A stretch of 64,000 bases of DNA from Prado023 sp963747335 (GTDB taxonomy: Bacteria > Actinomycetota > Actinomycetes > S36-B12 > CAIYMF01): the NCBI GenBank assembly GCA_963747335.1, contig CAVVEV010000005.1, positions 124,001 through 188,000 of the forward strand, read 5' to 3'. Positions 53,721 through 62,694 of the stretch are shown piece by piece (positions within the stretch are counted from its first letter, which is position 1; every line of letters starts with the position of its first letter). Under the pieces are notes generated by a model, which worked only from the letters and a program-made list of their open reading frames with translations, was not told where the DNA came from and ran no database searches. The position numbers and the translations under genes are program-made.

Positions 53721-54404
53721 ATGCTCGGGACGGCGGACGCGACGGTCGCGATGACCGCAGTCGCAGGACACGCCATCGGCGCGCGAACCTTCGTCGTGCT
53801 CGGCCTGCTCGCATTGCTCGGCTGGCTGGGATTCCGGGCCTGGGCCCTGCGCACACGCCCGTACGTCACACTCGCCGTCGTCCTGGCCCTGCTGGTACCT
53901 GCGCTGTGGACCGAGATCCGCTGGCTGCGCGTCCAGGCAGCAGCCACCACGGCCGTCCAGGAACTGACCGGCAATCCCGCGGCCCGGGTCCAGTGCCAGC
54001 GCGCGCTGGCCACATTCCTCTGGGCGGGAGCAGACCTGGGACGGGTCGAATGGGACGAGCCGGACCGGGCGTGGCTGACGCTGGAGACCTGCCAGCACCT
54101 CAGCAGCTGGTACCGCTCGGACCACTCGGCGCCCACCCTCGACGAGGCCCTCGCCGTCCACATCCTCACCCATGAGGCGATGCACGTGGCCGGGGACCGC
54201 AACGAGGCGACAACGGAGTGCCGAGCCCTGCAGCACGACGCACTGACCGTCGTGCTGCTCGGGGGCACCGCGGAGCAGGGGTCGGCGCTCGCGCAGCGGA
54301 TCGCCACAGAGGCCTACCCGAGGATGTCCGACGAGTACAGTTCGTCCGAGTGCCGCGCGGGCGGCGCTCTCGACCTCACCCCTCACGACGCCACCTGGCC
54401 GTGA
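53721..54404 (+). CDS. Membrane protein with HExxH motif (possible metallopeptidase)
   Basis: 227 residues. Two N-terminal membrane segments (TFVVLGLLALLGWLGFRAWA; VTLAVVLALLVPALWT) are followed by a domain with four Cys and the motif ALAVHILTHEAMHVAGDRNE, a zinc-peptidase-like HExxH with a possible third ligand in NEATTECRA. The remaining Cys (ARVQCQRALA, ETCQHLSSW, SSECRAGG) may form disulfides outside the cell. The family is unnamed; protease activity is inferred only from the motif. Confidence 0.68.
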   Translation: MLGTADATVAMTAVAGHAIGARTFVVLGLLALLGWLGFRAWALRTRPYVTLAVVLALLVPALWTEIRWLRVQAAATTAVQELTGNPAARVQCQRALATFLWAGADLGRVEWDEPDRAWLTLETCQHLSSWYRSDHSAPTLDEALAVHILTHEAMHVAGDRNEATTECRALQHDALTVVLLGGTAEQGSALAQRIATEAYPRMSDEYSSSECRAGGALDLTPHDATWP

Positions 54405-54456
54405 CCGACCGCGCGATCGGTCCGGATCTGAGACCATCCGGCGCTACCGTGGCGAC

Positions 54457-55248
54457 ATGAGCGCGTTCTCGCTGTCCGGTCGCACCGCACTGGTCACGGG
54501 CGCTGGCAGCCCGACCGGGATCGGGATGGCGACAGCCCGGCTCCTGGCCACGATGGGCGCTGACGTCTGGCTGACCGCGACCACGGACCGGGTCCACGAG
54601 AGGGCCGCCGAGCTGCGGGCTGACGGCCTGACCGCGGACGCGCGTGTCGCCGACCTCACAGATCCGGAGGAGGCGGCAGCCACGGTGCAGGCCGCGGCCA
54701 CCGCCAGCGGGCTGCACATCGTGGTCAACAACGCCGGGATGGCCAGCGTCGGCATGGTCGATCCCACCGCGGAGGCCGGTGATCTCGCCGCGATGCCACT
54801 GCAGTCCTGGCATGACGGGCTGGCCCGCAACCTGGACACGGCCTTCCTCGTGACCCGCGCCGCGATCCCGCACATGCGAGCGGCGGGCTGGGGCCGGATC
54901 GTGATGGTGGCCTCGGTCACCGGCCCCGTGATGGCCATGCGCTCGGAACCCGTGTACGCGGCGGCCAAGGCAGGCATGGTCGGCCTGATGCGCGCCCTTG
55001 CCGTGGACCTCGCGCCCCATGGGATCACCGCGAACGCCGTGGCCCCGGGCTGGATCGCGACCGGTTCGCAGCTGCCCCATGAGATGCACGAGGGCCAGCA
55101 CACGCCCGTCGGACGCAGCGGCCGACCCGAGGAGGTGGCCGCGGCAGTGGCGTGGTTCGCCTCCCCCGAGGCGTCGTACTGCAGCGGGCAGCTGCTCGTC
55201 GTGGATGGGGCGGCGGGCATCGCCGAGGAGCGCGCGCTTCCTCGATGA
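54457..55248 (+). CDS. Classical SDR oxidoreductase
   Basis: 263 residues. ALVTGAGSPTGIGMATARLL (cofactor motif), IVVNNAGMASVGMVDPTAEA, the catalytic Ser in VMVASVTGPVMAM, YAAAKAGMVGLMRALAVDL (YxxxK) and NAVAPGWIATG are all present, and it ends SYCSGQLLVVDGAAGI. All catalytic residues are intact, unlike the two other SDR-like genes of the window. The substrate is unknown. Its relation to the neighbouring lipase-like gene is unclear. Confidence 0.87.
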   Translation: MSAFSLSGRTALVTGAGSPTGIGMATARLLATMGADVWLTATTDRVHERAAELRADGLTADARVADLTDPEEAAATVQAAATASGLHIVVNNAGMASVGMVDPTAEAGDLAAMPLQSWHDGLARNLDTAFLVTRAAIPHMRAAGWGRIVMVASVTGPVMAMRSEPVYAAAKAGMVGLMRALAVDLAPHGITANAVAPGWIATGSQLPHEMHEGQHTPVGRSGRPEEVAAAVAWFASPEASYCSGQLLVVDGAAGIAEERALPR

Positions 55249-55354
55249 CAGGTCCCGAGGGGTGCCGGACCGGAGTTGACGATCGTGTCGGGGCGCGTCA
55301 GGTCAGGTCCTGGAACCGTCCGGCGATCCCCGTGGGTACGGTAGTTTCGATCCC

Positions 55355-56071
55355 GTGCCCGTTGCCGTCCCCATCGTCGCCGGGACCGCCATCCGGGGGG
55401 TGGCGGCCACCGTCATGATGCGCGGCGTGCTCGAGCGGCACCCCAACGCCTTCCTGATCACCCTCGCCCATTTCGGCGTCGCCATGTCGCTGGATCGATC
55501 TCAGGAGCACATCTACTCCGACATCGAGGCGGGGCTCGAGGCGCAGGGCCGGGACTCCGGCTCGCCCGTGGTCCTCGTCGGCCACTCCCAGGGTGGGCTG
55601 GCCTGCTTGCGGTACGCCGTCGACCACCAGGACCAGGTCAAGCACGTGATCAGCGTCGGCGCGCCGTGGCGCGGTTCCGTGAGCGCCCAGCGGATCTCCC
55701 GACTGTTCTCGTGGACGGGACGCAACCTGACCCCTGCCCTGAGCGACATGGCCGAGGGATCGCCATTCCTGACCGCCCTGCACGCGGACGTGCCCGCGAT
55801 CGCCGACCGGATCACCAACATCTACAGCACCCACGAGCTGTTCATCCAGCCCTACATCAACGCCCACATGGACGTGCCCGGCGTGGAGAACGTCCTGATC
55901 GCCACGGAGGACGAGTACCGCCGGCACCTGCGCGCGTTCCCCGAGCTCGAGGCCGACGACCACATCCTCGGCCGGGTGACGCACCTGGGCGAGATGAGCT
56001 CACCCGAGGTGCGCTCGCGCATCTGGGCCAAGGTCGACGAGGTGACCGAGCGCGTGAAGCGCGGGGAGTGA
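55355..56071 (+). CDS. Alpha/beta-hydrolase (lipase/esterase-like)
   Basis: 238 residues. The nucleophile elbow PVVLVGHSQGGLACLRYAVD is near 71-90; VISVGAPWRGSVSAQRISRL follows as in lipases and PGAP1-like proteins. An Asp in the THELFIQPYINAH region and the late His of LGRVTHLGEM complete a plausible triad. No signal peptide is seen. The start is a GTG at 55355. It converges with the acyltransferase gene, which suggests but does not prove a lipid substrate. Confidence 0.75.
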   Translation: MPVAVPIVAGTAIRGVAATVMMRGVLERHPNAFLITLAHFGVAMSLDRSQEHIYSDIEAGLEAQGRDSGSPVVLVGHSQGGLACLRYAVDHQDQVKHVISVGAPWRGSVSAQRISRLFSWTGRNLTPALSDMAEGSPFLTALHADVPAIADRITNIYSTHELFIQPYINAHMDVPGVENVLIATEDEYRRHLRAFPELEADDHILGRVTHLGEMSSPEVRSRIWAKVDEVTERVKRGE

Positions 56072-56081
56072 CGAGTCGTCG

Positions 56082-56900
56082 TCAGGGCACCTCGCCGCCG
56101 GGCCTGCCTCGCCCCCGACCGGCGCGCTTATCGGCCTTGACGTCCTGCGCATAGGTGTCCACGTACGTCTGCCCACCGAGGGCCAGCAGTGCGTCGCGGA
56201 CGATCCCGGCCAGGTCGTCGGCGCTCATCGTCCGCGTGTCCAGGGGGAGGGGATCGGAGACGCGGATCTGGACCCTGATGCGACGTGGGAAGGAACGGTC
56301 CTCGTACTGCGTCGTCACGACATGGACCGGGACGTCCGGGTTGGCCTGCAGCAGGGGGATCATGATCCGCTTGTGCAGCTTGTGCAGCACTCGCGGATCC
56401 GGCGAGCGCGTGCCCTCCGGGAACAGGGCGATCCGCCCGACTCCGCCGCTGCTGCCCAGGGCGTACCGCGACATCTGCATCGCCCACTCGGTCGAGGCGG
56501 CATCCCCGCGGCGCAGCGGGATCTGTCCCATCAGGCGGAAGAACAGCGACCCACGGTGCTCGAACCACTCCAGCTTGGTGAACGCGCTGCACCGCCACCA
56601 CGTGGCCATCACCACGCAGACGGGGTCCATGAAGTGCACGTGATTGCCGAACAGGATCGCGGGCCCCGGAGCCACCTTGTCCGCGCCGTCGACGTCGACC
56701 GCCCACCGGACCCGCAGCAGACGCATGGCCGCGATCGTGGCCCAGTAGGACCGTGCGCGTCCGGGGCGACCGATCCGCACACCCGGGTACAGCGTCCGTG
56801 CCTCGGCCAGCAGGGCGTCGTAGCCGCGGGTCCCCGCATCCGGACTCTCTCCGGGGGTCGGGTCCGGCGTGAGGTCCGGAGTCGGGTCAGGACGTGCCAT
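56082..56900 (-). CDS. 1-acylglycerol-3-phosphate acyltransferase family protein (PlsC-like)
   Basis: 272 residues. Motif I ILFGNHVHFMDPVCVVMATW (NHx4D near 82-101), FRLMGQIPLRRGDAASTEWA and motif III RIALFPEGTRSPDP are in the right order. The N-terminus is Pro/Thr-rich and likely disordered; ATG 56900 (MARPDPTPD) is preferred over GTG 56924. The enzyme would acylate lysophosphatidic acid or a similar acceptor at the membrane. Confidence 0.87.
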   Translation of the reverse strand: MARPDPTPDLTPDPTPGESPDAGTRGYDALLAEARTLYPGVRIGRPGRARSYWATIAAMRLLRVRWAVDVDGADKVAPGPAILFGNHVHFMDPVCVVMATWWRCSAFTKLEWFEHRGSLFFRLMGQIPLRRGDAASTEWAMQMSRYALGSSGGVGRIALFPEGTRSPDPRVLHKLHKRIMIPLLQANPDVPVHVVTTQYEDRSFPRRIRVQIRVSDPLPLDTRTMSADDLAGIVRDALLALGGQTYVDTYAQDVKADKRAGRGRGRPGGEVP

Positions 56901-56996
56901 GGCCAGGATTCTGCCCTGTCGCACCGGTAGCCTGCCGGACCAGTGGGCACCCCGGCACAGGGCTGGTGGCTGGACCGCGGACTGAGGAGGTCGACC

Positions 56997-58649
56997 ATGC
57001 CCCCCCGCTGCCTGCCGGAGCGTCCGCGGTTCAAGTCACGCGCGGAGAAGGTGGCCTTCCACGCCCTGGCCAGCAAGCTGCGCGACGTCGACGTGCTGCT
57101 GGCCAACGTCCGCTTCTCCGGCCTGGACGGTGACTGGGAGGTCGACCTCGTTGTCGGCATGCCCGACGCGGGCTTCGCCGCCATCGAGGTCAAGGGCGGG
57201 CACGTCTGGCGCGAGGCAGGGTCGTGGTGGCAGCAGACACCGCAGGGTCGACGGGAGATCGACCTCGAGGACCAGGCGACCTCCGGCAAGTACCTGCTGC
57301 GCCGCTACCTGAAGCGGCACCCCGGGTGGAAGCACGGAGAGCTGCGCATGATCCACATGGTGATCCTGCCGGACACCGAGCTCGGCCCGCAGGACCCGTC
57401 GCCGGGGCTGCCCAGGACGTGGATCATCGACCGCACCGAGCTCTCCGACGCGGCCGGCCGGGTGTTCGACCTGCTCACCGGGACGCTGCGCAACGAGCCG
57501 GCGGCCCTCCCGGGGGTCGACGTCGTGGACGACGCCGCCGAGATCCTGGGCGGCCGGGGTGACCGGCAGGCCGAGCTGGCCGGCATGCTGGCCGTGCGCG
57601 GGGACCACGTGGACCGACTCACCGAGGACCAGTACCACGTGCTGGATGTCGCCCGTCGGATCCCCCGGATCGAGGTGATCGGCGGACCCGGCACCGGCAA
57701 GACGTGGCTGGCGATCGAACAGGCCCGGCGCTGGGCCGCCGAGGGGCAGCGCGTGGCCCTCGTCTGCTACTCCCGCGGACTGTCGACGTGGATCGCCCGC
57801 CGCGTGGCCAGCTGGCCCAAGGCCCTGCGCCGCAACGTCCGGGTGCGCACCTACCACGCCCTCGGGGTGGAGTGGGGCGTGGAGATCGGCGACGCCCGCA
57901 ACCAGGAGTACTGGGAGACCACGATGCCCGCTCAGATGACCGAGCTGGCGCGCGCCCTGCCCGACGAGCAGCGCTTCGACGCCCTGATCGTCGACGAGGC
58001 CCAGGACTGTCCCGACGCCTGGTGGCCCTCCCTGTTGGCCTCCCTGCGCGACCCGGACCGGGCACGGATCGCCGTGTTCGCCGACGAGCAGCAGCGGATC
58101 TTCGACCGCGCCGACCGCCCCGACCTGGGCCTGGTACCCCTGACGTTGGACGCCAACCTGCGCAACAGCCGTCAGATCGGCGACGTGTTCGCGCCCCTGG
58201 CCGCCGACATCCCCAACCTCCTGGGCGGTGAGGGCCCCCCGGTCCGGTTCATCCAGTGCAGCGCGGCCGAGGCGATGGAGACCGCCGATGACGCCGCGGT
58301 CGAGCTCCTCGACGATGGCTGGGACCCGCAGGACGTGGCCCTGCTGACCACCCACCACCGTCATCCGGAGCAGGCGAACCGGGTGGCCCTCGACGGCCGC
58401 GACGGCTACTGGGACTCCTTCTGGGACGGATCGGATCTGTTCTTCTCCACCGTCGCCGCGTTCAAGGGCCTCGAGCGGCCGGCCATCGTCCTGGCCGTGG
58501 ACGGGTTCCGCGACCCCGCCACGGCGGCCGAGATCCTCTACGTCGGCCTGTCGCGCGCCCGCGACCTGCTGATCGTCTGCGGGGACATCGACCTCATCCG
58601 CGGCGCCGCCGGCGATGAGGTCGCCGGCAGGCTCCTGGGCAGGGGGTGA
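56997..58649 (+). CDS. NERD nuclease-related domain fused to a UvrD-like helicase
   Basis: 550 residues. The N-terminal NERD domain (FKSRAEKVAFHALASKLRDV; WEVDLVVGMPDAGFAAIEVK with the nuclease-like D...E-x-K) spans about 10-130. The helicase follows: Walker A IEVIGGPGTGKTWLAIEQAR near 226-245, motif II ALIVDEAQDCPDAWWP near 328, VFADEQQRIFDRAD, ATVAAFKGLERPAIVLAVDG-like motif V near 485 and the final LYVGLSRARDLLIVCGD. GAGGAGG lies six bases before the ATG. Such proteins are thought to act in DNA repair or defence; here no partner gene is seen. Confidence 0.85.
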   Translation: MPPRCLPERPRFKSRAEKVAFHALASKLRDVDVLLANVRFSGLDGDWEVDLVVGMPDAGFAAIEVKGGHVWREAGSWWQQTPQGRREIDLEDQATSGKYLLRRYLKRHPGWKHGELRMIHMVILPDTELGPQDPSPGLPRTWIIDRTELSDAAGRVFDLLTGTLRNEPAALPGVDVVDDAAEILGGRGDRQAELAGMLAVRGDHVDRLTEDQYHVLDVARRIPRIEVIGGPGTGKTWLAIEQARRWAAEGQRVALVCYSRGLSTWIARRVASWPKALRRNVRVRTYHALGVEWGVEIGDARNQEYWETTMPAQMTELARALPDEQRFDALIVDEAQDCPDAWWPSLLASLRDPDRARIAVFADEQQRIFDRADRPDLGLVPLTLDANLRNSRQIGDVFAPLAADIPNLLGGEGPPVRFIQCSAAEAMETADDAAVELLDDGWDPQDVALLTTHHRHPEQANRVALDGRDGYWDSFWDGSDLFFSTVAAFKGLERPAIVLAVDGFRDPATAAEILYVGLSRARDLLIVCGDIDLIRGAAGDEVAGRLLGRG

Positions 58650-58853
58650 ACTCGGGCCCGTCGCGACGAGCGCATCCGTCCGCCGGGCACGGATCCTCCG
58701 CGTGCCAGCTGAATCCCCCGGAACCCGGCCGCCACGACCCTCGCGACCCTCTGGCTCTGCCCTGGCCTCTGCTGCCCCACGTGACGGATCTCTCGTCCGA
58801 CGCGGATGCCCGGGTCGGGAACACCCACTACCCTTGGCGAGTTGATTGAACGT

Positions 58854-58870
58854 GCGACCACTTCGGTCGC
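58854..58870 (+). promoter_or_regulatory. Hairpin in the leader of the DHA2 exporter gene
   Basis: GCGACC-ACTTC-GGTCGC forms a six-pair hairpin 42 bp before the ATG at 58912. It may be an operator or an attenuator for the exporter. No other gene is seen in 58650-58911. Confidence 0.35.
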
Positions 58871-58911
58871 CCCTCCCACACGCACCGCGATCCCACGTTC
58901 CAGGAGTTCCC

Positions 58912-60471
58912 ATGCCCCCGATCGATCCGCCCAGCGCTGCCACCGACGCAGCCGTGCCCGCACCGATGGCCGAGCCGGCCTCGGCCCACGAGGTCCCGCC
59001 GGCCGACCCCCGCCGGTTCAAGGCCCTGGCGGTGATCGCCATCGCCCAGCTGATGATCGTGCTCGACGCGTCGATCGTGAACCTCGCGATCCCCAGCGCC
59101 TCGGCCGACCTGCAGATCGCCCCCGCCGACGTGCAGTGGATCGTCACCGCCTACACCCTCACATTCGGCGGCTTCCTGCTGCTCGGCGGGCGCATCGCGG
59201 ACTACTGGGGCCGCAAGCGGACCTTCCTCGTCGGCCTCGGCGGCTTCGCCCTGGCATCCCTGATCGGTGGCCTGGCTCCGACATTCGGCCTGCTCGTCAC
59301 CGCCCGCGCCCTTCAGGGCGGTTTCGCTGCGCTCCTCGCCCCCGCTGCACTGGCCCTCATCAGCGTGAGCTTCCACGACCCGAAGGAGCGCGCCAAGGCC
59401 TTCGGGGTCATCGGTGCCATCTCTGGTGCCGGCGCGGCCATCGGCCTGCTGCTCGGCGGCGTACTGACCGAGTACTTCTCCTGGCGTTGGTGCCTGGCAG
59501 TCAACACCCCCATCGCGATCCTCACGATGCTCTTCGCGCGCAACCTGGTCCGGGAGTCCCGGGCAGAGGGCAACACCAACTACGACATCCCCGGCGCCAT
59601 CACCTCGACCCTGGGCCTGGTCGCGCTGGTGTACGGGTTCACGAAGGCAGCCCCCGAGGGCTACACGGACTCAGCGAACTGGACCGAGCCGAGCACCTTC
59701 CTCTGGTTCATCGCCGCAGCGGTCCTCCTTGGGTCGTTCCTGGTGATCGAGGCGCGCACGACCAACCCACTGCTCCCCCTGCGCATCGTCAAGGAGCGCA
59801 ACCGCGGTGGCGCCTACCTCTCGTCGCTGATCACCGGCGCCGGCCTGTTCGCGATGTTCCTGTTCCTGGGGCTGTACCTGCAGGTCATCAAGCAGTACAC
59901 GCCGGTGCAGGCCGGCTTCGCCTTCCTGCCGTTCAGCCTCGGCATCATCGCGGCGGCCGGCATCGCGGCCAACCTCATGCCCAAGGTCGGGCCCCGGCCG
60001 CTGATGGCCCCCGGCCTGGTCGTGGCCTCCCTCGGCATGTTCTGGCTGACCCGGCTGACCCCGGAGTCGGAGTACCTGACCGCGATCCTGCCGCCCATGA
60101 TCGTCATGAGCGTGGGCATGGCCTTCGTGTTCATCCCGACCGCCACTGTCGCCCTGCACGCGGTGGGCAACCATGATGCCGGCGTCGCCTCGGCGGTCAT
60201 CAACACCTCCCAGCAGGTCGGCGGCTCTCTGGGCACCGCGCTGATGAACACGGTCGCCGTCACGGCCACGTCGGCCTACCTGGCCACGAACGCCGCGCTC
60301 GGTGAGGCCGCGCTCCCGAGCGCCCTGACCGAGGGCTACACCCAGGCGTTCATGGTCGGTGGCGTCCTGCTGCTCGCGGCCGCCGTGGTCGTGCTCGTCA
60401 TGATCAGGATCGGCCCGTCGGCTGCTGCCGAGGAGGATGAGGACGCCCCCGCGGTGGTCCACTTCGGCTGA
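58912..60471 (+). CDS. MFS exporter of the DHA2 (14-helix) drug:proton family
   Basis: 519 residues, 14 membrane segments. Family motifs: LMIVLDASIVNLAIPSASAD (motif D1 near 45-64), GGRIADYWGRKRTFLVGLGG (motif A near 92-111), GVIGAISGAGAAIGLLLGGV (motif C near 165) and the late GVASAVINTSQQVGGSLGTA. DHA2 pumps expel drugs and other organic compounds using the proton gradient. CAGGAG precedes the ATG. No adjacent TetR regulator is seen. Confidence 0.9.
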   Translation: MPPIDPPSAATDAAVPAPMAEPASAHEVPPADPRRFKALAVIAIAQLMIVLDASIVNLAIPSASADLQIAPADVQWIVTAYTLTFGGFLLLGGRIADYWGRKRTFLVGLGGFALASLIGGLAPTFGLLVTARALQGGFAALLAPAALALISVSFHDPKERAKAFGVIGAISGAGAAIGLLLGGVLTEYFSWRWCLAVNTPIAILTMLFARNLVRESRAEGNTNYDIPGAITSTLGLVALVYGFTKAAPEGYTDSANWTEPSTFLWFIAAAVLLGSFLVIEARTTNPLLPLRIVKERNRGGAYLSSLITGAGLFAMFLFLGLYLQVIKQYTPVQAGFAFLPFSLGIIAAAGIAANLMPKVGPRPLMAPGLVVASLGMFWLTRLTPESEYLTAILPPMIVMSVGMAFVFIPTATVALHAVGNHDAGVASAVINTSQQVGGSLGTALMNTVAVTATSAYLATNAALGEAALPSALTEGYTQAFMVGGVLLLAAAVVVLVMIRIGPSAAAEEDEDAPAVVHFG

Positions 60472-60600
60472 TCGCCTCACCGGAGCGCCTGGGCGGGAGG
60501 ACTGACCCTCCTGGCCAGGCGCTTCGGCGTTCCGAGCACTGCCACCGCGCACGAATCGCACGCTCAGGAAGCCAGGTGAGCTCCCCCGCCACTTCGACCA

Positions 60601-60657
60601 CGCACGAGTTGAGCGGTATGGCGGCCCTCACTCGGGGGATACCGCTCAACTCGTGCG
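60601..60657. repeat. Perfect 19-bp inverted repeat with a 19-nt loop
   Basis: CGCACGAGTTGAGCGGTAT (60601-60619) is exactly complementary to 60639-60657. It lies in the 328-bp gap 60472-60799 between the exporter and the AbiEi-like gene, where no other gene is seen. It could end the exporter transcript, though it lacks a T-run, or be a mobile palindrome or operator. Confidence 0.7.
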
Positions 60658-60799
60658 CGGCATCGGCAGTGCGCACCCGATCGCGGGTTCTGACGGTTCG
60701 ATTCATGCGCGGTGGGCAGCGCTGCGGTGGGGGGGCCGGTCGTCCACAGATCGTCGTGGGGCCATGGGCAACGGCCGGACCCGACAGCAGGCTGGGCAC

Positions 60800-61790
60800 A
60801 TGCGCACGCCTGAACCATGGACACCGCCCGCAACCCCGTTCACCCTCGCTCACGTCGCCGGGCGCGGGGTGACCCGCCGCCGGCTGCAGACCGCCCTGGC
60901 GTCAGGGCGAATCACCCGCCTGCGGCCCGGGGTGTTCATCGCGACCCATGCCCTGACCGAGGACCCCGTGGCGGTTCACCTGCTCCGCGCCCTGGCCGAA
61001 CAGGTGGTGGCTCCGGGGCGCGTGGTCAGCCACGAGACCGCAGCCCTGGCGCTCGGACTGCCGTTGAGGCGAACCCTGGAGGTGGCCGAGGGCGCGGTCC
61101 ATGCCACGCGGGCGAGCGCGCCACAGGAGCGGACACGTCGTACCGACCGCCTCCAGGTACACCTGGGGGAGCTACCCGAACATCACGTCCTCAGAACGCC
61201 CCAGGGCCTGATCGTCACGGCAGCAGCCCGCACCGCCCTCGACGTGGCAGCCCGCCTCGATCTGCCGGACGCCCTGATGATCGTCGATGCCGCGATGCGC
61301 CTTGAGCTTCCGGGAACTGGCCGGGTCCCTCGATCGCAGGCACTACCGCAACACCCGGCTGTGTGTGGCCGCCGCGCGACCCCTGCGCGAGTCGCTGCCG
61401 TATGCAGCGTCCCCGCGCACAGCCCGCCATCTCGATCTCGTGCTGTCGCTGGCGGACCTCCGCCGTGAATCGCCGCTGGAGTCCTTCGGCGCCGCGCACA
61501 TGCACCTCGCCGGACTCCCGGAGCCACAGCTCCAGGCCCGGATCCGCACTGCAGGAGGAACCGTGTACCCCGACTTCCTCTGGGAGGAGTTCATGGTGAT
61601 CGGGGAGGCCGACGGTGAGGGCAAGTACCGCGATTCGTCGGCGTTCGCGCAGGAGAAGATCCGCGAGGGACACATGCGGGACCTCGGTTACGACGTGGTT
61701 CGGTGGACCGGGCGCGAGGGGTTCGGCTCCCCGGGGCTCGTCATCGATCGGGTCTCCCGAACCCTCATGGGCCGCGGCTGGCGGCCCTGA
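60800..61790 (+). pseudogene. AbiEi-like antitoxin/DUF559-type protein, one frameshift
   Basis: About 330 residues in two frames. The N-terminal winged-helix part reads FTLAHVAGRGVTRRRLQTAL, ITRLRPGVFIATHALTEDP and VVSHETAALALGLPLRRTLE, like the AbiEi_4/type IV antitoxin family. At about 61305 the frame shifts to SFRELAGSLDRRHYRNTRLC and runs on through ESFGAAHMHLAGLPEPQLQA and VYPDFLWEEFMVIGEADGEG, a Vsr/DUF559-like nuclease-type fold with D...E-x-D. The span is not a multiple of three. Such proteins are common single genes in actinobacteria. A toxin partner is not visible. Confidence 0.68.
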
Positions 61791-61884
61791 CTCAACCCGG
61801 ATCACCGGACCGGAGGGGCCTACGCGCGGTCAGGAGGGAGGGGTGGAATGCCTGACGACGACGACGAGCGGGCGGCGGCGACTG

Positions 61885-62547
61885 CTACGCGGCGGCCTCC
61901 ACCGGGCGCTCCCAGCGGCCCCTCACGCGCGTGAAGCCGACCTTGCCGAAGTGGTCACTGGTCCCGGGCCCGGCGTCGGCAACCAACTGGGTGAAGCCCT
62001 TGAGGGCGAAGACCCCTGAGCGCCGGTACACGAACTCTCCGGGGGTGAAGTCGCGGAAGCGCTCGGTGACGTAGTCGACCTCGACCTCGCCGATGCCGGC
62101 GCCCGCGTCCCGCACCACCACCAGTCCGACCGTCTCATCCCCGCGGAGCACCAGGAAGGCTGAGCGCGCAGCCGCGGCCGTGGGCCGGTCCTTCCCCGTG
62201 GGCCCCACGACGTCGTCCACCGAGAAGGCCGGGTGCGTCGCCACGACGTCATCAGCCTTGAGGGTCAGCACGTGACGCAGGTAGGCATCGTCGATGCCCA
62301 CCTCGACCACGTCGTAGACGTCCGAGTCGTGGCGCTCCCGGGTCAACCTCCAGATCCAGTACACGTCGATCACCGCGATGGCGCCGTTCATTGCGGCGAA
62401 GGGCCAGATCCCCAGCAGGGCGTTGACCACCGTGGCCAGCGCCGCACCCGCCAGGTTCATCACCCGGAACCGGAGCACGCGCGCCTGCATGAGCGACCAG
62501 ACGACCAGGATCGAGCTGATCCAGCCGAGGATCTCCAGAGCCGACAT
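61885..62547 (-). CDS. YgjV-like membrane domain with C-terminal acyltransferase-like domain
   Basis: 220 residues. Three N-terminal membrane helices follow the YgjV/CBU_0592 pattern (LEILGWISSILVVWSLMQAR; VMNLAGAALATVVNALLGIW; MNGAIAVIDVYWIWRL). The cytoplasmic C-terminal half (AFLVLRGDETVGLVVVRDAG; EVEVDYVTERFRDFTPGEFV; DHFGKVGFTRVRGRWERPV) looks like a reduced GNAT fold with the late 'KVGF' strand. AGGAGG lies seven bases before the ATG at 62547. Function unknown. Confidence 0.75.
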   Translation of the reverse strand: MSALEILGWISSILVVWSLMQARVLRFRVMNLAGAALATVVNALLGIWPFAAMNGAIAVIDVYWIWRLTRERHDSDVYDVVEVGIDDAYLRHVLTLKADDVVATHPAFSVDDVVGPTGKDRPTAAAARSAFLVLRGDETVGLVVVRDAGAGIGEVEVDYVTERFRDFTPGEFVYRRSGVFALKGFTQLVADAGPGTSDHFGKVGFTRVRGRWERPVEAAA

Positions 62548-62694
62548 GCGCCGACCTCCTTCATCGTGACCGGGTGGGGTGATCCGGACGTCCGGGACCC
62601 GGCAGGGACCCACCCCGCGGCGACTGTAGCCAAGGTCGACCCCCGGGAACCGGTTGCACCGCACCCAGTCCCCCCAGTTCCCGGGGGGCCACCC

